The position numbers and the translations under genes are program-made. Positions 37,056 to 50,320 of a stretch of DNA of 64,000 bases are shown piece by piece. Each line of letters opens with the position of its first letter. Position 1 is the first letter of the stretch. Origin of the DNA: Hymenoscyphus infarciens (Eukaryota; Ascomycota; Leotiomycetes; Helotiales; Helotiaceae); the NCBI GenBank assembly GCA_001414345.1, contig LLCB01000116.1, positions 101,402-165,401 on the forward strand, written 5' to 3'. The notes under the pieces are model-generated. The model saw nothing but the letters and a program-made list of their open reading frames with translations. It was not told the DNA's origin and searched no databases.

Positions 37056-37902
37056 GATGAAGGTGTTTGATGTTGTTTGTGGTTGGAATGGTGGCGCTTT
37101 GCTTGAGTTGTACTTGAATGAATCAAAAGCGCGCCGTGTTTGCTCCAGTTTGGAAGGGCAATCCAATTGCCATAGCGCGTCGCTGAAGAAAGAGCAAGTC
37201 GTTCGAGCTTTATTCACTGCCTGCCTGTACCACTTTGTTATAGTATTGACTGACACAAGAGCGCTTTTGACTGTGTCGCATAATGAAAGGCGCAACGTTC
37301 TGGTCGTGAATGCCTTTCGCTTCTGAACGCGGAAATTTCTGGGATTATGCCGGATCTAATTAACGGATTCAAGAAGTCTAGAAAAGAGGAGAAACCAGAA
37401 ATAGCTGGGTGAGTTCTGGTATGACTTCAGGTGTCTCCTCCCAAAGACTTGATATCTTGACAGAGAGCTTGAAATAATGATGATTCAACCTGGAAGTATC
37501 CGAATCCAGGGCCGAAGGGGATCCGACATCCGAGTGCTACCCGAGTTCACTTAGTCATCTATCTTATCTGCACACGGGACCAGGCGAACTCCTCCACCTG
37601 GGCAGCTCTGCTCTGGGCTTGACAGGAATCCACCTTCCTCCCTTGTACTGTACGCTTGCTCACACGACAGCGGCTCGGCAAACCTAGTATATCTCACTTC
37701 TCTCAAAGCGAATTGCCATATTCAATGTTGAAATTTCAAGAAAAGGTGCTCTCTCTAGTGAATTGAAGGAGATCCCCCACTATTCACTGATTGTGCCGAG
37801 TTCTATTTACATTCCAAACTCTCTTTACCCCACCAAAACTTCCAACTTACTTCTTACTCGAGCTCTTCTCAGCCCCAACTCAGATCTTCAAAACCAAATA
37901 CA
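37056..37902. promoter_or_regulatory. Divergent promoter region (C78 protease / UPRT)
   Basis: 847-bp gene-free spacer between two divergently transcribed genes, so it should hold both promoters. No specific factor site is claimed. Confidence 0.45.
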
Positions 37903-38843
<941 letters not shown>

Positions 38844-39068
38844 AGGAAGGTATCTTGGGGGTGGGGTAGCAATGGGTAACAATGGGAGGCGTAACAGCAT
38901 ACATAACTTACTTGGTCCAGCAGTAGAGTCAAAATATATAGATTTCCTGCCATGAAGTTCACATAATGCCGTTGCCATTCATACAATAGTGTTTCTTGGT
39001 ACTAGCCTCAAATAACCAGTAAACGCCTTAATCCCCAAACTCCAAGTCCAGTCATACCCCCCATGCCC

Positions 39069-39680
39069 CTAATATTCGTCGTCTGCAGCTACACTTCCTC
39101 TGCGATAATTTCCAAGGCCATCTTCATCCGCCATAATATCATCATCGTTATCATCATCTTCGTCGTCGTCGTCTCTCGCTTTGCCTCCGCTTTGTCTTCC
39201 AGATGCGGGTGCCCTCGAAGGCGCAAAATCACCACCTCCTTCCTCGCCTCCTTCCTTAGCAACGGCATCGCAAGCATCGACCCAGTCCGAGTATACATCG
39301 ACGGCGGCTGAAAGATCTGTATGCTAGATTAGTTGCCTGCCAAAACTAGAGGGGCGAAAGCGCATAGAGCTTGCTTAACTTACAGTTGACAGCGCATTGG
39401 AATTTCTGGCTACAGACTTTGCAAGATAACTCCCCTACGCCGGCTTTCTTGTCTAGTTCCACAGAGACGGAGTTCTCATGATTGCAGAAGAGACATGGGA
39501 ATGTTTTGTCTAGTCCTGCGTTCTAAATAATTGTTAGTTTCACGGGCCGGCGCAAACTTGGTTTTGATAGCCTACCTTTTTCTTGCCCTGAGGCTTCGCG
39601 GCCTTCTTTCTTTTGCCCTGATTCCCGCTGATTAGTAGCTGCTCTCAAGAAGTAGTAGATGACCCAGGATAGCTTACCAT
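39069..39680 (-). CDS. elf1: Transcription elongation factor Elf1
   Basis: Small zinc-ribbon nuclear factor that travels with RNA polymerase II (ELOF1/Elf1). Four exons: 39678-39680 (the ATG alone), 39576-39617, 39384-39522 and 39069-39316. The protein opens [15 protein letters not shown]. It has the zinc ribbon [10 protein letters not shown] and [10 protein letters not shown], then the signature [18 protein letters not shown], then a Ser/Gly/Asp-rich acidic tail ending in DDEY. About 143 residues, usual for filamentous fungi. Starts divergently from urc1 and converges on the UPRT gene. Confidence 0.93.
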
Positions 39681-40252
39681 GGTTTCTTGGTGTTGTGATA
39701 CGGTGCAGTAGCTGGGTTTGTGGTGGGATAACCGACAAAGATTGAAGAAGTTGGGAGCGTGCACGTCCCTTTTCTTGTACCTTACCTTTATAGGATTTCA
39801 GCGTCATTTCTAGATTCACGCCTGTACCCAAACCGGCAGTAACGAGCAAGAGGGTGGGGCGATAAGGCTCACTGATAGGTGGCGTCGGGTCCCTCCACGG
39901 CAAGGGCAGTGTTTACTACAGGAACTCTCTGATGAAGTTTTGCCCAACGTTTATTTAAAACAACACGCAAGCCATTCCAGAGTGACAAACGTCTCCATTA
40001 CTTCTTGTCTGGAGGCAAAAGACACTTCACCAATTGGCAAACTTCCCTATACTTGTAGCTCCCAGCTATAAGAACTCTAATCACCATTTCCCAATCCCTG
40101 TTCCTCACTGTACAACCCCGCCTCACCGTCTCTTTGTGACTTTCCTCTACCTCAACCTCTTGTGGCATCGGTATCTTTCAGTACAACGAGAAAAATAGAG
40201 CCGCATTACAAAATCCAGTCACCTTGTTTATAACCTCAAAACTTCCTCCAAA
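39681..40252. promoter_or_regulatory. Divergent promoter region (elf1 / urc1)
   Basis: 572-bp gene-free spacer between divergent start codons. The urc1 side is rich in pyrimidine runs (CCTCTACCTCAACCTCTTG region), common in fungal promoters. Confidence 0.45.
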
Positions 40253-42971
40253 ATGTCTTCCGCACCGCCAGACCAAACGACGTTGTTGAAGGAGGTCCTG
40301 GAAGCTCTCAAGAGTTTACAAACCAACCAAGTCCAACTTGCCTCGAATGTCGATGCCATCACAGGACGAGTCAATGTTTTGGCCGGTATGAAAGAAGTTC
40401 GAGATATCGCCAACGGAGAATCATCAACTCCATCCCAACCAACAAAGCAGGCCGAGGTTCCCAAGCCAGTTCATGATGATGCTGTTCCAAGCTCTCCCAC
40501 TCTCACTGCTGAGCAGATTGAAGGTGAAAAGGCACTTGCTGCGTTGACTCATGCAAGAAAGCCCAGTGTCACTTCAAGAATCATTTTGACGTGTGTTTCC
40601 CCATCATCAATTTGAGCATCATCACATCTTGGATTTCGTTTGGCTGACTGTTACACGTGTAGAACCTATCCCGGTCAATCTGGTATCAACCCTCTTCCCA
40701 TGAGTTGGGGTCACAAAGATCCACAAGAACGTGGCCCAGTTGTGGTGTCCAGAAATCAGACGACTATTCGTAGAAGAAATGGTATGTTTTGAGCTCTTTT
40801 TTTCCCCAATGGATTCTTTACTAACACATTACAGCTATTGGAGGTATGCGGTTCGCGAAATCCAGTCGAGGGTTGACAAACTGACCATCCGCAGCTCATG
40901 GTGGCTCATATTCCATCTATTATGCTTTGGCTGTCGCAAGCAATGAGATTGCATCGGATCATAGGTATTGTTTTGTCTCCTTTTTTTTTCTCTCTTTTAA
41001 TTTTGTTGTTGTCCGCTCCGCCTCATTTTTCGTTCTCCCTGGGTAGCCTTTGGTCGCTTAACTCTGGTGACCTTCAAGATTCTTCGAAACGAGAGATTAG
41101 ATGTCATATTGCAATAGCTAACATAATTCTAGACCTGATTTTACCAATACCGAACCAGCTGCAAACATTGGTCCCTTCCCTCAATGGGCTGACAAGCAAA
41201 AGATCGTGTCTATGGACCCGTTGGGTCACTTGTCTCCTTGGCTTTTCAGCGAAACAATCGAGAAAGAGAATGGTATGCCTTGGCAGGATGAACAATATGA
41301 TCATGACTAACTTCAATTAGTTGACATTAGACCAACAATTGGTAATTGCGCTGGATCTAGGTTCCGAGACCTTTGACTGACCATGATCAGCAATCACAAG
41401 AGCTCATATGAAATTGCCTGAATTGGAGGAGAGTGTCAGAGCGGGTCGTTTGTAGGTCAACCCGGAACTATTCTCGCGATATTTAGCTCACCATAAGCGC
41501 AGAGTACCAGATGGCAAGGTTTGCTTGAATGCTTCCGGGGAACTTGCTGTAACGAAATTTGCCGTTGAGCCGGTAAGCTATATACTCCGAAAACAGGAGT
41601 TTATGTCTGACAAACCCTTAGGTTTGGTACCTTCCTGGTGTTGCAGAGAGATTTGGCATCGGTAATTCTCTCTCACAACTGGATGCACAATTACGCTAAC
41701 ATTTGGTCAGATGAAGGAACACTTCGAAGAGCTCTGTTTGAGCACACTGGCGGATCGTATCCAGAGTTGATCACCAGAGGCGATATCAAGATTTTCCTTC
41801 CTCCAATAGGTACGTATCGGAGATATGCTGTGTAATGTTTATCATTGACTGTAATAGGCGGTCTTACGGTATACTGCTTCGGAGATCCAGCAAAGATGTC
41901 GGATGAAAAGGTGCGGCTGGCGTTGAGAGTACACGACGAGGTAAATATCCCTCATTCTTTACTTGATTTTTGTCAAGAATTTTCCATCTGACCCAAATCT
42001 AGTGTAACGGTAGTGACGTGTTCGGATCTGACATCTGCACATGTCGTCCTTACCTCATCTACGGTATCGAGGAGGCTGTCAAGGAAGCACAAAAGTTCGT
42101 TTTCCCCAATCATTCTTAACCGAATGCATGTTGGACAACATCTAATCAATTTTTTTTGTAGGGGTGGAAGTGGGGTGGTGATTTACTTCCGCAAAGAAGG
42201 TCGCGCTCTCGGAGAAGTGACAAAGGTAAGATACGGTTTCGACTTCGCATTTCTTACGTACTTGGCGACCCCACCACTGAAATGTCTCGTTGGACATCTA
42301 TCCCACTCCCCCACATCACAATCCGATCCTATCCGCTTACCCCATTTTCTAACATTTGGTGTGTAGTATCTTGTATACAATGCCCGAAAGCGTGGGTTGG
42401 ATCGCGCATCGGAGTACTTTAAGCGTACAGAGAATATCGCGGGTGTGAAGGACATGCGATTCCAAGCTCTGATGCCGGATATCCTGCACTGGCTTGGTAT
42501 CAAGAAGATTGATAGGATGTTGAGTATGAGCAAGTAAGGTCTCCTGGGTATATGGTAAATTTGATGTGCGCAGTATTAATGATTTGTTCACAGCATGAAG
42601 CACGACGCCATCGTCGGTCAAGGGTAAGAAAACCCGACGTGCAACAAAATCCAAAATATCGCAGATATTGATTGATCCTAGTATTCCCATCCACGAGCGA
42701 GTTGAGCTCCCTGAATCCTGGATTCCTGCAGATTCCAGAGTCGAGATTGATGCCAAAATTACCGCAGGTGAGTTGCTGTTCCCCACATGTCCAATGATAC
42801 GGTAGGGCTGACTCGGGTTGAAGGGTACTTCACGACTGGACATCGAATGACTGAAGAAGAGCTTGCCGCTGTCAAAGGAAGAAGTTGGGATGAGTAAGTT
42901 CTCCCATTCGAGCGATATCTCCCCAAAAAGTAGGATATGGGAAACTGACCAAACGTAGCATCGATCACTGA
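40253..42971 (+). CDS. urc1: Uracil catabolism protein Urc1 (GTP cyclohydrolase II-like)
   Basis: Eukaryotic GTP-cyclohydrolase-II homologue with an N-terminal extension, the type required for the URC uracil-degradation pathway of yeasts. I read 18 exons separated by 17 short introns, all GT-AG and in phase. N-terminal landmarks: PGQSGINPLPMSWGHKD and HGGSYSIYYALAVA. The GCHII core has HDECNGSDVFGSDICTC, where three Cys take the place of the usual zinc ligands, then GVVIYFRKEGRALGEVTKY, the counterpart of the bacterial YLRQEGRGIGL motif. C-terminal: HDAIVGQGIPIHERV and GYFTTGHRMTEEE. It probably does not make riboflavin, since true RIB1 enzymes lack this N-terminal extension. The ring-opening reaction and substrate are family knowledge, not shown here. 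Confidence 0.9.
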
Positions 42972-44006
42972 TCACGCGCTTAGAAGGTTTATCGAGGGTG
43001 GACTCGGGCCGCATAGCTAGCAAAGTACCTGCATCCGTGCCTAACATTCGCTAGTCTAGTTTTTATATAGAGATATTTGGCCCAGACCAGTTGGTGAGAA
43101 GACTTGGGGGACCCGTTGTTTCGTGATATTTGGCAGTGATGAAATCGTGTGGTATTGGTTTTACACCGCCAGGCCTCGCCTGCACCACACCTGGCACACC
43201 ATCTGAGGTGTCTCCTTTTTCAGAGAAATTATTCCAGATTGGTGGGAGGGTCTAGCGCGGCCCATCCTTTTCGGATCGACCCAACAAGAACAGGGATGCC
43301 TGTATTGATGCGCCCAAGCTTCTAGAACTGGAGTTGGACCAAGTGAGGGGGTAAAGGGAGCAGGCGAAGGGTGGCAGCCTGGCAGGGCCAAAAAAGAAGG
43401 CGAGGCGAGTCGTGCAGATGCAGGCTGTATCGCGGCTTACCAGTGGCTCCAGCGGTGCATATTGATGACCATCCACATAGGCCTTCTGCATGTCCACGAT
43501 GGCAATTGAAATCACTCACAAGGCGACATGTGGCGAGACGTGGGAAGAGATGGGGTAGGTGGAGCGAGCGGACCGAGGACCTCTCAGCCTGGATTATTAC
43601 TGTACGAAGGTGAAGGTGGCATGGATAGGGTTGAAGCTTGACGGGGAGACGGGTTGTTGGTAGGGGAGGGGAGGTATGTGTTGGTACAAGTACGAGTACG
43701 GAGGCTACCGAGCCCAGTATATGAGACGGGTCTGCCACACTTGCTGGAGGATATGAATGTTTTGACCTCTCTTGAGTCTTGAGACCAAACGAGCTAAGAA
43801 AGCAAAGAAGTACTAGACCGGTCTAATTCTTGCTCACACGAAGCTTATTATACCTTCTTATTATTGTATATACTCTATCGATTGCCTTATCCCAACTCAA
43901 CAATTCCACTGAACGTATCTCACTCCATTACTCCCAACAAACACAACACCATAGATCTTACCTTTCTACCAACCTCAAGTCTACACTCAACCTGACAAAC
44001 GAAACA
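42972..44006. other. Intergenic, no supported gene
   Basis: Several overlapping open frames (for example 43322-43738, minus) are Pro/Leu/Ser-rich with no recognisable motif. The 3' part is likely the promoter and leader of the small gene at 44007. Confidence 0.45.
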
Positions 44007-44444
44007 ATGTCTCCCAAATCATCATCCTCCCGCACCTCGGCATCCTCAAAATCCTCTTCTTCACGACCAAACCTCATGCGAGCCTCCGCCACCGCACCTT
44101 CTCTAGCAACATCCAATGCCTCACGACAGGATTACTCGAATCTCCAATCGTCCAGAGCAACAGCTTTGTTGACTAGAGTTGCGAGCTATTCCCAGCCTCA
44201 ACATGGCTATACACATCATCACAGCCATTCCGCTTCCAGCTCTCTTTGCTCGAGTCCGGACCGAGATGCTGTGAGGAAGGAGGGGTATGAGAGGGGTTAT
44301 GGATCTTGTAAGTTATTACCCTATACTCCCTTTCTTTCCCTGCTTGGAAAGCCATGAAGCTGACTTATCTTGGCAGCCAATTATTTCAGTTTCCCTTCTT
44401 TTGAGGATTTCCAGGAATACCACCAGGAGAAACGGATTCCTTGA
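44007..44444 (+). CDS. Small Ser-rich protein of unknown function
   Basis: Two exons (44007-44307 and 44377-44444) join in phase to give 122 residues. The N-terminal half is strongly Ser/Ala/Arg-rich (SPKSSSSRTSASSKSSSSR). A His-Ser patch (YTHHHSHSASSS) and an aromatic C-terminus, NYFSFPSFEDFQEYHQEKR, follow. The C-terminal motif is the part I would expect to be conserved in relatives. No domain recognised; probably disordered. The ATG within ACAATGTC has good fungal context; an open frame extends upstream to 43830 but looks like leader sequence. The splice signals and exon phase support a real gene. Confidence 0.6.
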
Positions 44445-46096
44445 ACACATAACTCGGGTTTCTTGGGACATGGCGACTCTTCCCTTTTTTTCCCCCGATA
44501 ATGAGAATTATGATTGATGATGCATACGATGATGATTGATGATGGTGGATGATGGGCTGCGTGCCACGTATACGAAGAGACGGGATTTCCGGATGGTATT
44601 CCGAGGGTCGAGACTTCGGCTCGCTGTGGGGTAAACAATATATGCAGCATGACATCCATGCCGTGGGATGTTCTGTGGTCACGGCGGTGAGGCGGAAGTT
44701 GGAAGAGGAAGGGGGAAAGAAAGGGGAAGGGGAAGGAATCTTGGATTCCGGATTGCACGACGCTATCTCATCTGGATGGGTGCGGGTGTTTGGGTCTTGG
44801 TTTGGGTCGGTCGGCGGTTGATGCAGAGGGGTGGAGTATTTATTTGTATGCCTGGTTAGTTGGAGGGAAAGAAAGGAGTGAGAGAAACGAACAAGGAGAA
44901 ACAGATACTTGCTCTCTTGTATTTATGGAATGAAGATACCCCTTTTGTATATATTTCCAATGCCTTTTTTGGATGATTCATGTTTGTGGTTCCCGTCTTT
45001 GATAAGTGTTTTGTGTCGAATTTTCTTCTCGACTATTTGTATTCAAACTCTCGGATTCTCAAATAAGGTTACTCTTTCCCCAATAGACTTTGGTTTGTCG
45101 AGGCTTCGTGCGAGAGAAGGAAGGTGTACACGAATAATTCCTGCAGTTGACACTAGGCCCACGACGAGGTCGCTCCTGCCCTTGATAAAAAGAACTAAGA
45201 CAATTGTACCAACACTTCTAGGAGAACAAAGATAAAATACGTAAGATTGTACCTAGGTAGTCCTTAGAAAAATTGAATTGATTTTCCGAGTTTTGGTCGG
45301 ATAATTGGGGAAGCAGAGTAGAGGTTAGTTACTCTTGGTTAGTTACCAATTCCTGGTGCGCCCAATCTACTTCTCATTAACAAATCCCGTAGAACCTTGA
45401 AATAGGACTCGGTTCTCGAGTTCCGGCAAGAAGTGCCTTGCATTCGTGTGCTTCCGCGATCACCGTGTCCACGATAATCAAGGTAATGCAGATGCAGAGA
45501 ACTGGAAATCTAAATTCTTGATTTGACGATGCACCTCATCGTGGTCTTTGGCGGTGTGCTGGTTTGTTATGTGCTGGCATTCCGAGTAGATACTCGATTT
45601 GGCAGTGTCCGTGAGAGAGATTATGATGGACTTATTTGAGGGGTTTCTTCCTTTCGTCGCCCAAAAAAGCCATGGTGTAGTAGACATCAATTCGAGGTTA
45701 TCATGAAAATAGTTGGGGTTTAGAGAGAAGGACGGAGGGCGGACGACGCCGCAAGGTTGAAAGTAAAAGCAGCACTCGATGGTTTGGTGCCTCAAATTCT
45801 AAGTATTGCTTGGAAAAGTGACTTTGTCACTCGTCTCATACAATTCTTGAATAGACTTGCTGATTTTGAAGCAGCCGTTTTAACTATTTCTTATAACTAA
45901 AAGAATTACTCCAAGATGGAAGTTGCTTCAAAGATGTAGGCCGCCTTTAGTTGTCACAAGATCACGTGTCAGGATAAGCCGTGCACGATTGGCTTTTGGT
46001 CGCTTAATGCCCACACTCAACTTTTACCAAATTCTTCAATACTTATTCTCCAGCAACCATACATTCGGCCCCGCGACTAGGAAACTTATCGCAATC
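44445..46096. other. Intergenic, no supported gene
   Basis: About 1.65 kb: GATGAT-rich stretches at 44515-44550, then ordinary sequence. The last 200 bp should hold the promoter of the ribosomal protein gene. No tRNA or other RNA recognised. Confidence 0.45.
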
Positions 46097-47157
46097 ATGG
46101 CTGTCGGAAAGTGAGTAGTGCCTCACCCTGCGATCCCTTTTCTGCGATGCTGGACGAATTCGAAGTTGCGGCTGTGGATGGCGGGGCGAAAATACACATA
46201 CATGGAAAGAATTGAGGTCTGACAACACGACAGGAACAAGCGCCTTTCGAAAGGAAAGAAGGGTCTCAAGAAGAAGACCGTCGACCCTTTCACCCGTAAG
46301 GATTGGTTCCAGGTCAAGGTACGCGCAATTGAGAGCCAGAAAAATGCATCGCAAAGGCTAACAAATAACCCAGGCTCCATCCTCATTCGCAGTCAGAGAG
46401 TACGAAACCCTAACCTCCTCGAAAATAATATATTACAAACTCTAACCCGCTTTCGCAGTGTCGGCAAGACCCTTGTCAACAGAACCACCGGTCTCAAGAA
46501 CGCAAACGATGCATTGAAGGGAAGAATCTTCGAGGTTTCTTTGGCAGATCTCCAGAAGGATGAGGACCACGCATTCCGCAAGGTCAAGCTACGTGTCGAC
46601 GAGGTCCAGGGAAAGAACTGCTTGACCAACTTCCACGGTCTCGATTTCACATCCGACAAACTCCGTTCCCTCGTCCGAAAGTGGCAATCTTTGATTGAGG
46701 CAAATATCACAGTCAAGACCACCGACGACTACCTCCTCCGCCTGTTCGCCATCGCCTTCACCAAGAGACGACCTAACCAGATCAAGAAGACCACATACGC
46801 GGCCTCTTCCCAGATCAGAGCCATCCGAAGAAAGATGACCGAGATCATCCAACGTGAAGCCTCCACCTGCACCCTTACACAACTCACCGCCAAGCTCATC
46901 CCAGAGGTTATTGGTCGCGAGATCGAGAAAGCCACCCAAGGCATCTACCCATTACAAAATGTAGGCTGAATTTCTGGATGCATGGTAATGAATTTTTGTA
47001 CTAATAAGTCTAGGTCCACATCCGAAAAGTCAAGCTCTTGAAGGCACCAAAGTTCGACCTCGGCGCTCTTCTCAACCTCCACGGTGAATCAAACACAAAC
47101 GAAGCAGGCGAGAAGGTTGAGCGGGAATTCAAGGAGGTGGTTTTGGAGGACGTATGA
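46097..47157 (+). CDS. rps1: 40S ribosomal protein eS1 (S3ae, Rps1)
   Basis: Structural component of the small ribosomal subunit. Five exons: 46097-46110, 46234-46318, 46374-46399, 46459-46960 and 47014-47157, all in phase. Protein begins [19 protein letters not shown] and continues [78 protein letters not shown] and [19 protein letters not shown]. About 256 residues, the normal length. Several introns early in the gene are typical of fungal ribosomal protein genes. Confidence 0.97.
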
Positions 47158-47530
47158 AAGGCTTGATGAATGTCACGGTATTGGGGTTTTCACGACTGGT
47201 TTATTTGCATGTAGTCAGGGTCTCATTTGGCGTGACAATGGTGGCATGCGTACCAGGTCTAGCATAGGAGCTAGCAAAATAAATCTCAAGCATTCAGAAC
47301 AAAAAGAAAAAAATATTACATGGCAACGTCGACTTGTATTTGTTGGTGATTGAAACTTGATTTGGTGTTGGTTGTTTTCCGGGTTGCATTACTCAGTTCC
47401 GACCTTGGCAGGGATGCTCGTCTGACGTCGGTGATTCAAAGACCTTCCAAGGCTGGTTTTTGAACATCGAAAGCACTCGCTTTTACAACTCCCTCAAAAT
47501 ACCACAGTTTCTCAAGATAATCTCGTCACA
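47158..47530. other. Intergenic, rps1 3' end and Rab promoter
   Basis: 373 bp without a gene; tail-to-head arrangement. Nothing specific recognised. Confidence 0.4.
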
Positions 47531-48258
47531 ATGGCTTCAGACGAGTCTTTACCAACGCTGAAGATCTTAATGATCGGACCTTCAGGCGCAGGGAAATCAG
47601 CTTGTAAGAACATTAAGAGTTGACCTCTCGCATGCCACTTGCTGACACTTTCCGCCTCCCAGTACTCATACGATACTGCGACGACCAGTTCGATGCCGAG
47701 TCCTCCACCGCAACAATAGGAGTAGACTTCAAAGTATATATCCCTTTGCCCTCCTCCTTTCCCATCCATGCTCCCCAAGATGCTAACTTGCAATAGCTAA
47801 AACGGCTCTCGGTCCACGGAAAACCATACCGCCTAAACCTTCTCGACACCGCAGGCCAAGAGCGCTTTCGCACCCTCTCCAACTCCTACTACCGCGGCGC
47901 CCACGGCGTCATCCTCGTCTACGACATCTCGAATCGCGACTCTTTCAACGCTATGGATCGGTGGTTCGAAGAAGCCGAGGGAAACGCGATGCCGGGGGCG
48001 AAGATGTTTTTGGTGGGCAGTAAGAGTGATAAAGGGCCGCAGAGAAGGGTGACGGAGGAGGAGGGCAAACAGTTGGCGGATCGCTGGGGGTGTGGGTTTT
48101 GTGAGGTTAGTGCTAAGACTCGGGAGGGGGTTAGGAGGCCTTTTGTTGAGATTGTGGGGAGTATTGTGGAGGATAAGGAGTTGATGGCTGGTGGGGGACG
48201 GAAGGGGGGCACTGTGGCTGTTGGTGGGGGAGGGGTTGGAGGGGGGTGTGCTTGTTGA
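47531..48258 (+). CDS. Rab18-like small GTPase
   Basis: Membrane-traffic GTPase. Three exons: 47531-47603, 47663-47733 and 47797-48258. P-loop GPSGAGKS at residues 16-23, switch I TATIGVDFK, switch II LLDTAGQERFRTL, the Rab hallmark YYRGAHGVILVYD, and a C-terminal CAC motif for prenylation after a Gly-rich linker. The guanine-specificity motif reads GSKSD, where Rabs usually have GNKxD, so the Asn is Ser. The SAK motif (VSAKT) is present. Closest in pattern to Rab18, which acts on lipid droplets and ER in animals; the fungal role is inferred. Length about 201 residues. Confidence 0.88.
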
Positions 48259-48502
48259 GAAGGAAAGTTATATGGGTGGAGGGTATGCAAGGGATAAGGG
48301 AACAGCACTTCTGAGAATGGCATTTGTAAGGAAGGAAGGGAACTCAGACAAGGAACGGGGAATGGACAAGGCACTACTCAGAGAACGACATTTGGACATA
48401 GGGAGTTTCGGCATGGACTTTGGCATGGATGGGCATTACGCATGATACCCTTATATTAGATTGTTTTCTACATTCTACATTTGCATTCTACAATTATATA
48501 GA

Positions 48503-49573
48503 CTACACCTCAGGCTTGAGGAATTCCACAACAGCTCTTCTGAAATCCTCTGGCTTTTCGGAAATAACCCAATGTCCAGCATCTATATCCGCAAGTTTGA
48601 ACCTAGGAAAGAACTGTCCTATGATAGGTAAAGCCTCATCCGGAACATATTTACTCTGCGTCCCTCTAACAAACAACGCTGGTTTCTTGAACCTAACTTC
48701 TCCGGGATCTTTGAATGGGAAATCTCCTAGGTTATCGAGAGCAGAAGCTAGGATCTTCAATGGGACCTTGAATTTTCGTGTTTTCTCATCGGCAGGCCTA
48801 TATAAATTCCCTAATAAAAATTGTCTCACTGGAAGTGACTTTGCAAAAAAAGTCAGCATCATCTTTCGCATAATTTTGGCAGCACTTCGTTACTCACCTC
48901 TTCATAATCCTTCAATATCGCATCCGCCTCGGACTGTCTCGTAATACCGGCTTCCTCGATTCTTTTCATTCCTTGTATGTATTTCCCGAAACTACTCAGC
49001 AGAGCGGCATCAATCGGCGCATTGTCCACAGAAACAATATCGTCTATTAAATCTGGGTTTTGAAGCGCGAGTGTCATTGCTGTTTTCGCGCCCATGGAAT
49101 GCCCGATAAGCGTGGTGTTTTTGAGGGAGTGTTGCTCGATGAAGCCTGCGACGTCGTGGGCCATGACTGTGTAATTGTGGTGTGGGTGGTGGGGAGAGTC
49201 GCCATGGTTTCGGAGATCCTTTGCAACTTGTTAGATGGGAATTGGGGTTGAGAGCGGAGATGGGAGGGAGGAGGGGGGCCCTTACGACTGCGTATACAGG
49301 TCTTCCTAAATCCCTAGCCAATGCCCTATTTTCCCGTATCAAGATCTGCTACTTGAAGGTAGTCAGGAATGCTCACTTACTAATGCTCCTGTTGTTTTTC
49401 TTGGATCCGAAGAGACCATGCATGAAGATAATTGCCCCGGGAGCATTGGAGGAGGGGTTGGCAGGTTCATGGAGGTCGTAGGCGAGAGGTATTTGGGGGC
49501 TTGTGGAGTACGCTTTTCGACAGGATACCGGTCGCAGAGCTGGTAGGGCTCTGAGGGATAGGAGGGGACGCAT
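48503..49573 (-). CDS. Mitochondrial alpha/beta hydrolase (ABHD11/Imo32-like)
   Basis: Four exons on the minus strand: 49381-49573, 49286-49325, 48898-49218 and 48503-48838. An N-terminal Arg/Ser-rich presequence (MRPLLSLRALPALRPVSCRK) suggests mitochondrial import. Oxyanion strand FMHGLFGSKKN, then VDLRNHGDSPHH, nucleophile elbow GHSMGAKTAMTLAL, SVDNAPI, and the catalytic His in DAGHWVISEKPEDF. These match the ABHD11/yeast Imo32 family, esterases of the mitochondrial matrix. Convergent with the Rab gene, about 245 bp apart. Confidence 0.88.
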
Positions 49574-50320
49574 TGTGAGGGGTTTGCAATTGCTTGGAGA
49601 AGTCGGAGGTGTTCAGAGAGTAGTCGAGATATTATCTAGAAATTTGGATGGGCCCGCGAGAATGATTATCCGTGCCGAAATATCTCCGTTGTTTTAGTCT
49701 TGAGGTAGGCTTATGTATATTTAGGATTTTAACACTTTTTGTTGCTATGAAAATGATGTTTGCAATCAAACTCCGATCTCATATATGTTCCGTTCTGCTA
49801 TAGTTGCTCTCCCTTTGCTCGTGGGGAAGGAAAGAGGGGCACTTTTTCACCAGGATATTTGTCAAGACTTCGTAAGGGAACTTCTATCTATAATCTAATT
49901 GAACCGTCCTAATCCTATGCTCTATTCTTGTCCCGAGTTTCGCTTGATGATGTAGCATTGCGGTCGTGATTGCCGATATATCTCGCCGTTTTAGAAAAGA
50001 AAGTATCCATCATGAGGTAGGTGGGAGGACTCCCAGAGTCGTACCTTCCCTTCCAGCTCTCATCGTGGCGGTGCGATTTCAAGTTATCGGCGTCAGGTTA
50101 AAAAGGAAGGGACGACTCCCAGGCTCTAATCCCATGCCATTGACGTTAGAGAAGGAACGACCTAAACTCAAGCTCCACCTCGTGTGGACCTTGATCAAGA
50201 ACGCATATGGCCTCGTTCAGGTGAGAGCCAAGCAAGGCTCGCGAGATTCCGCACAATTTATATTCCTAATACACCAAAGGTAATACCGCCTAAAGTACAC
50301 TTTTGGTATTACATTCTCGA
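49574..50320. other. Intergenic, nothing recognised
   Basis: Spacer between two minus-strand genes. It includes the hydrolase promoter. Open frame at 49966-50283 has no recognisable content. Confidence 0.4.

Noticed and set aside
43161..43738. Pro/Leu/Ser-rich open frames on the minus strand after urc1
   Set aside because: Three overlapping frames, no motif, no splice logic. Likely chance frames in GC-richer spacer.
46589..46944. Long minus-strand frames inside rps1 exon 4
   Set aside because: Antisense shadows of a highly biased ribosomal-protein codon set.
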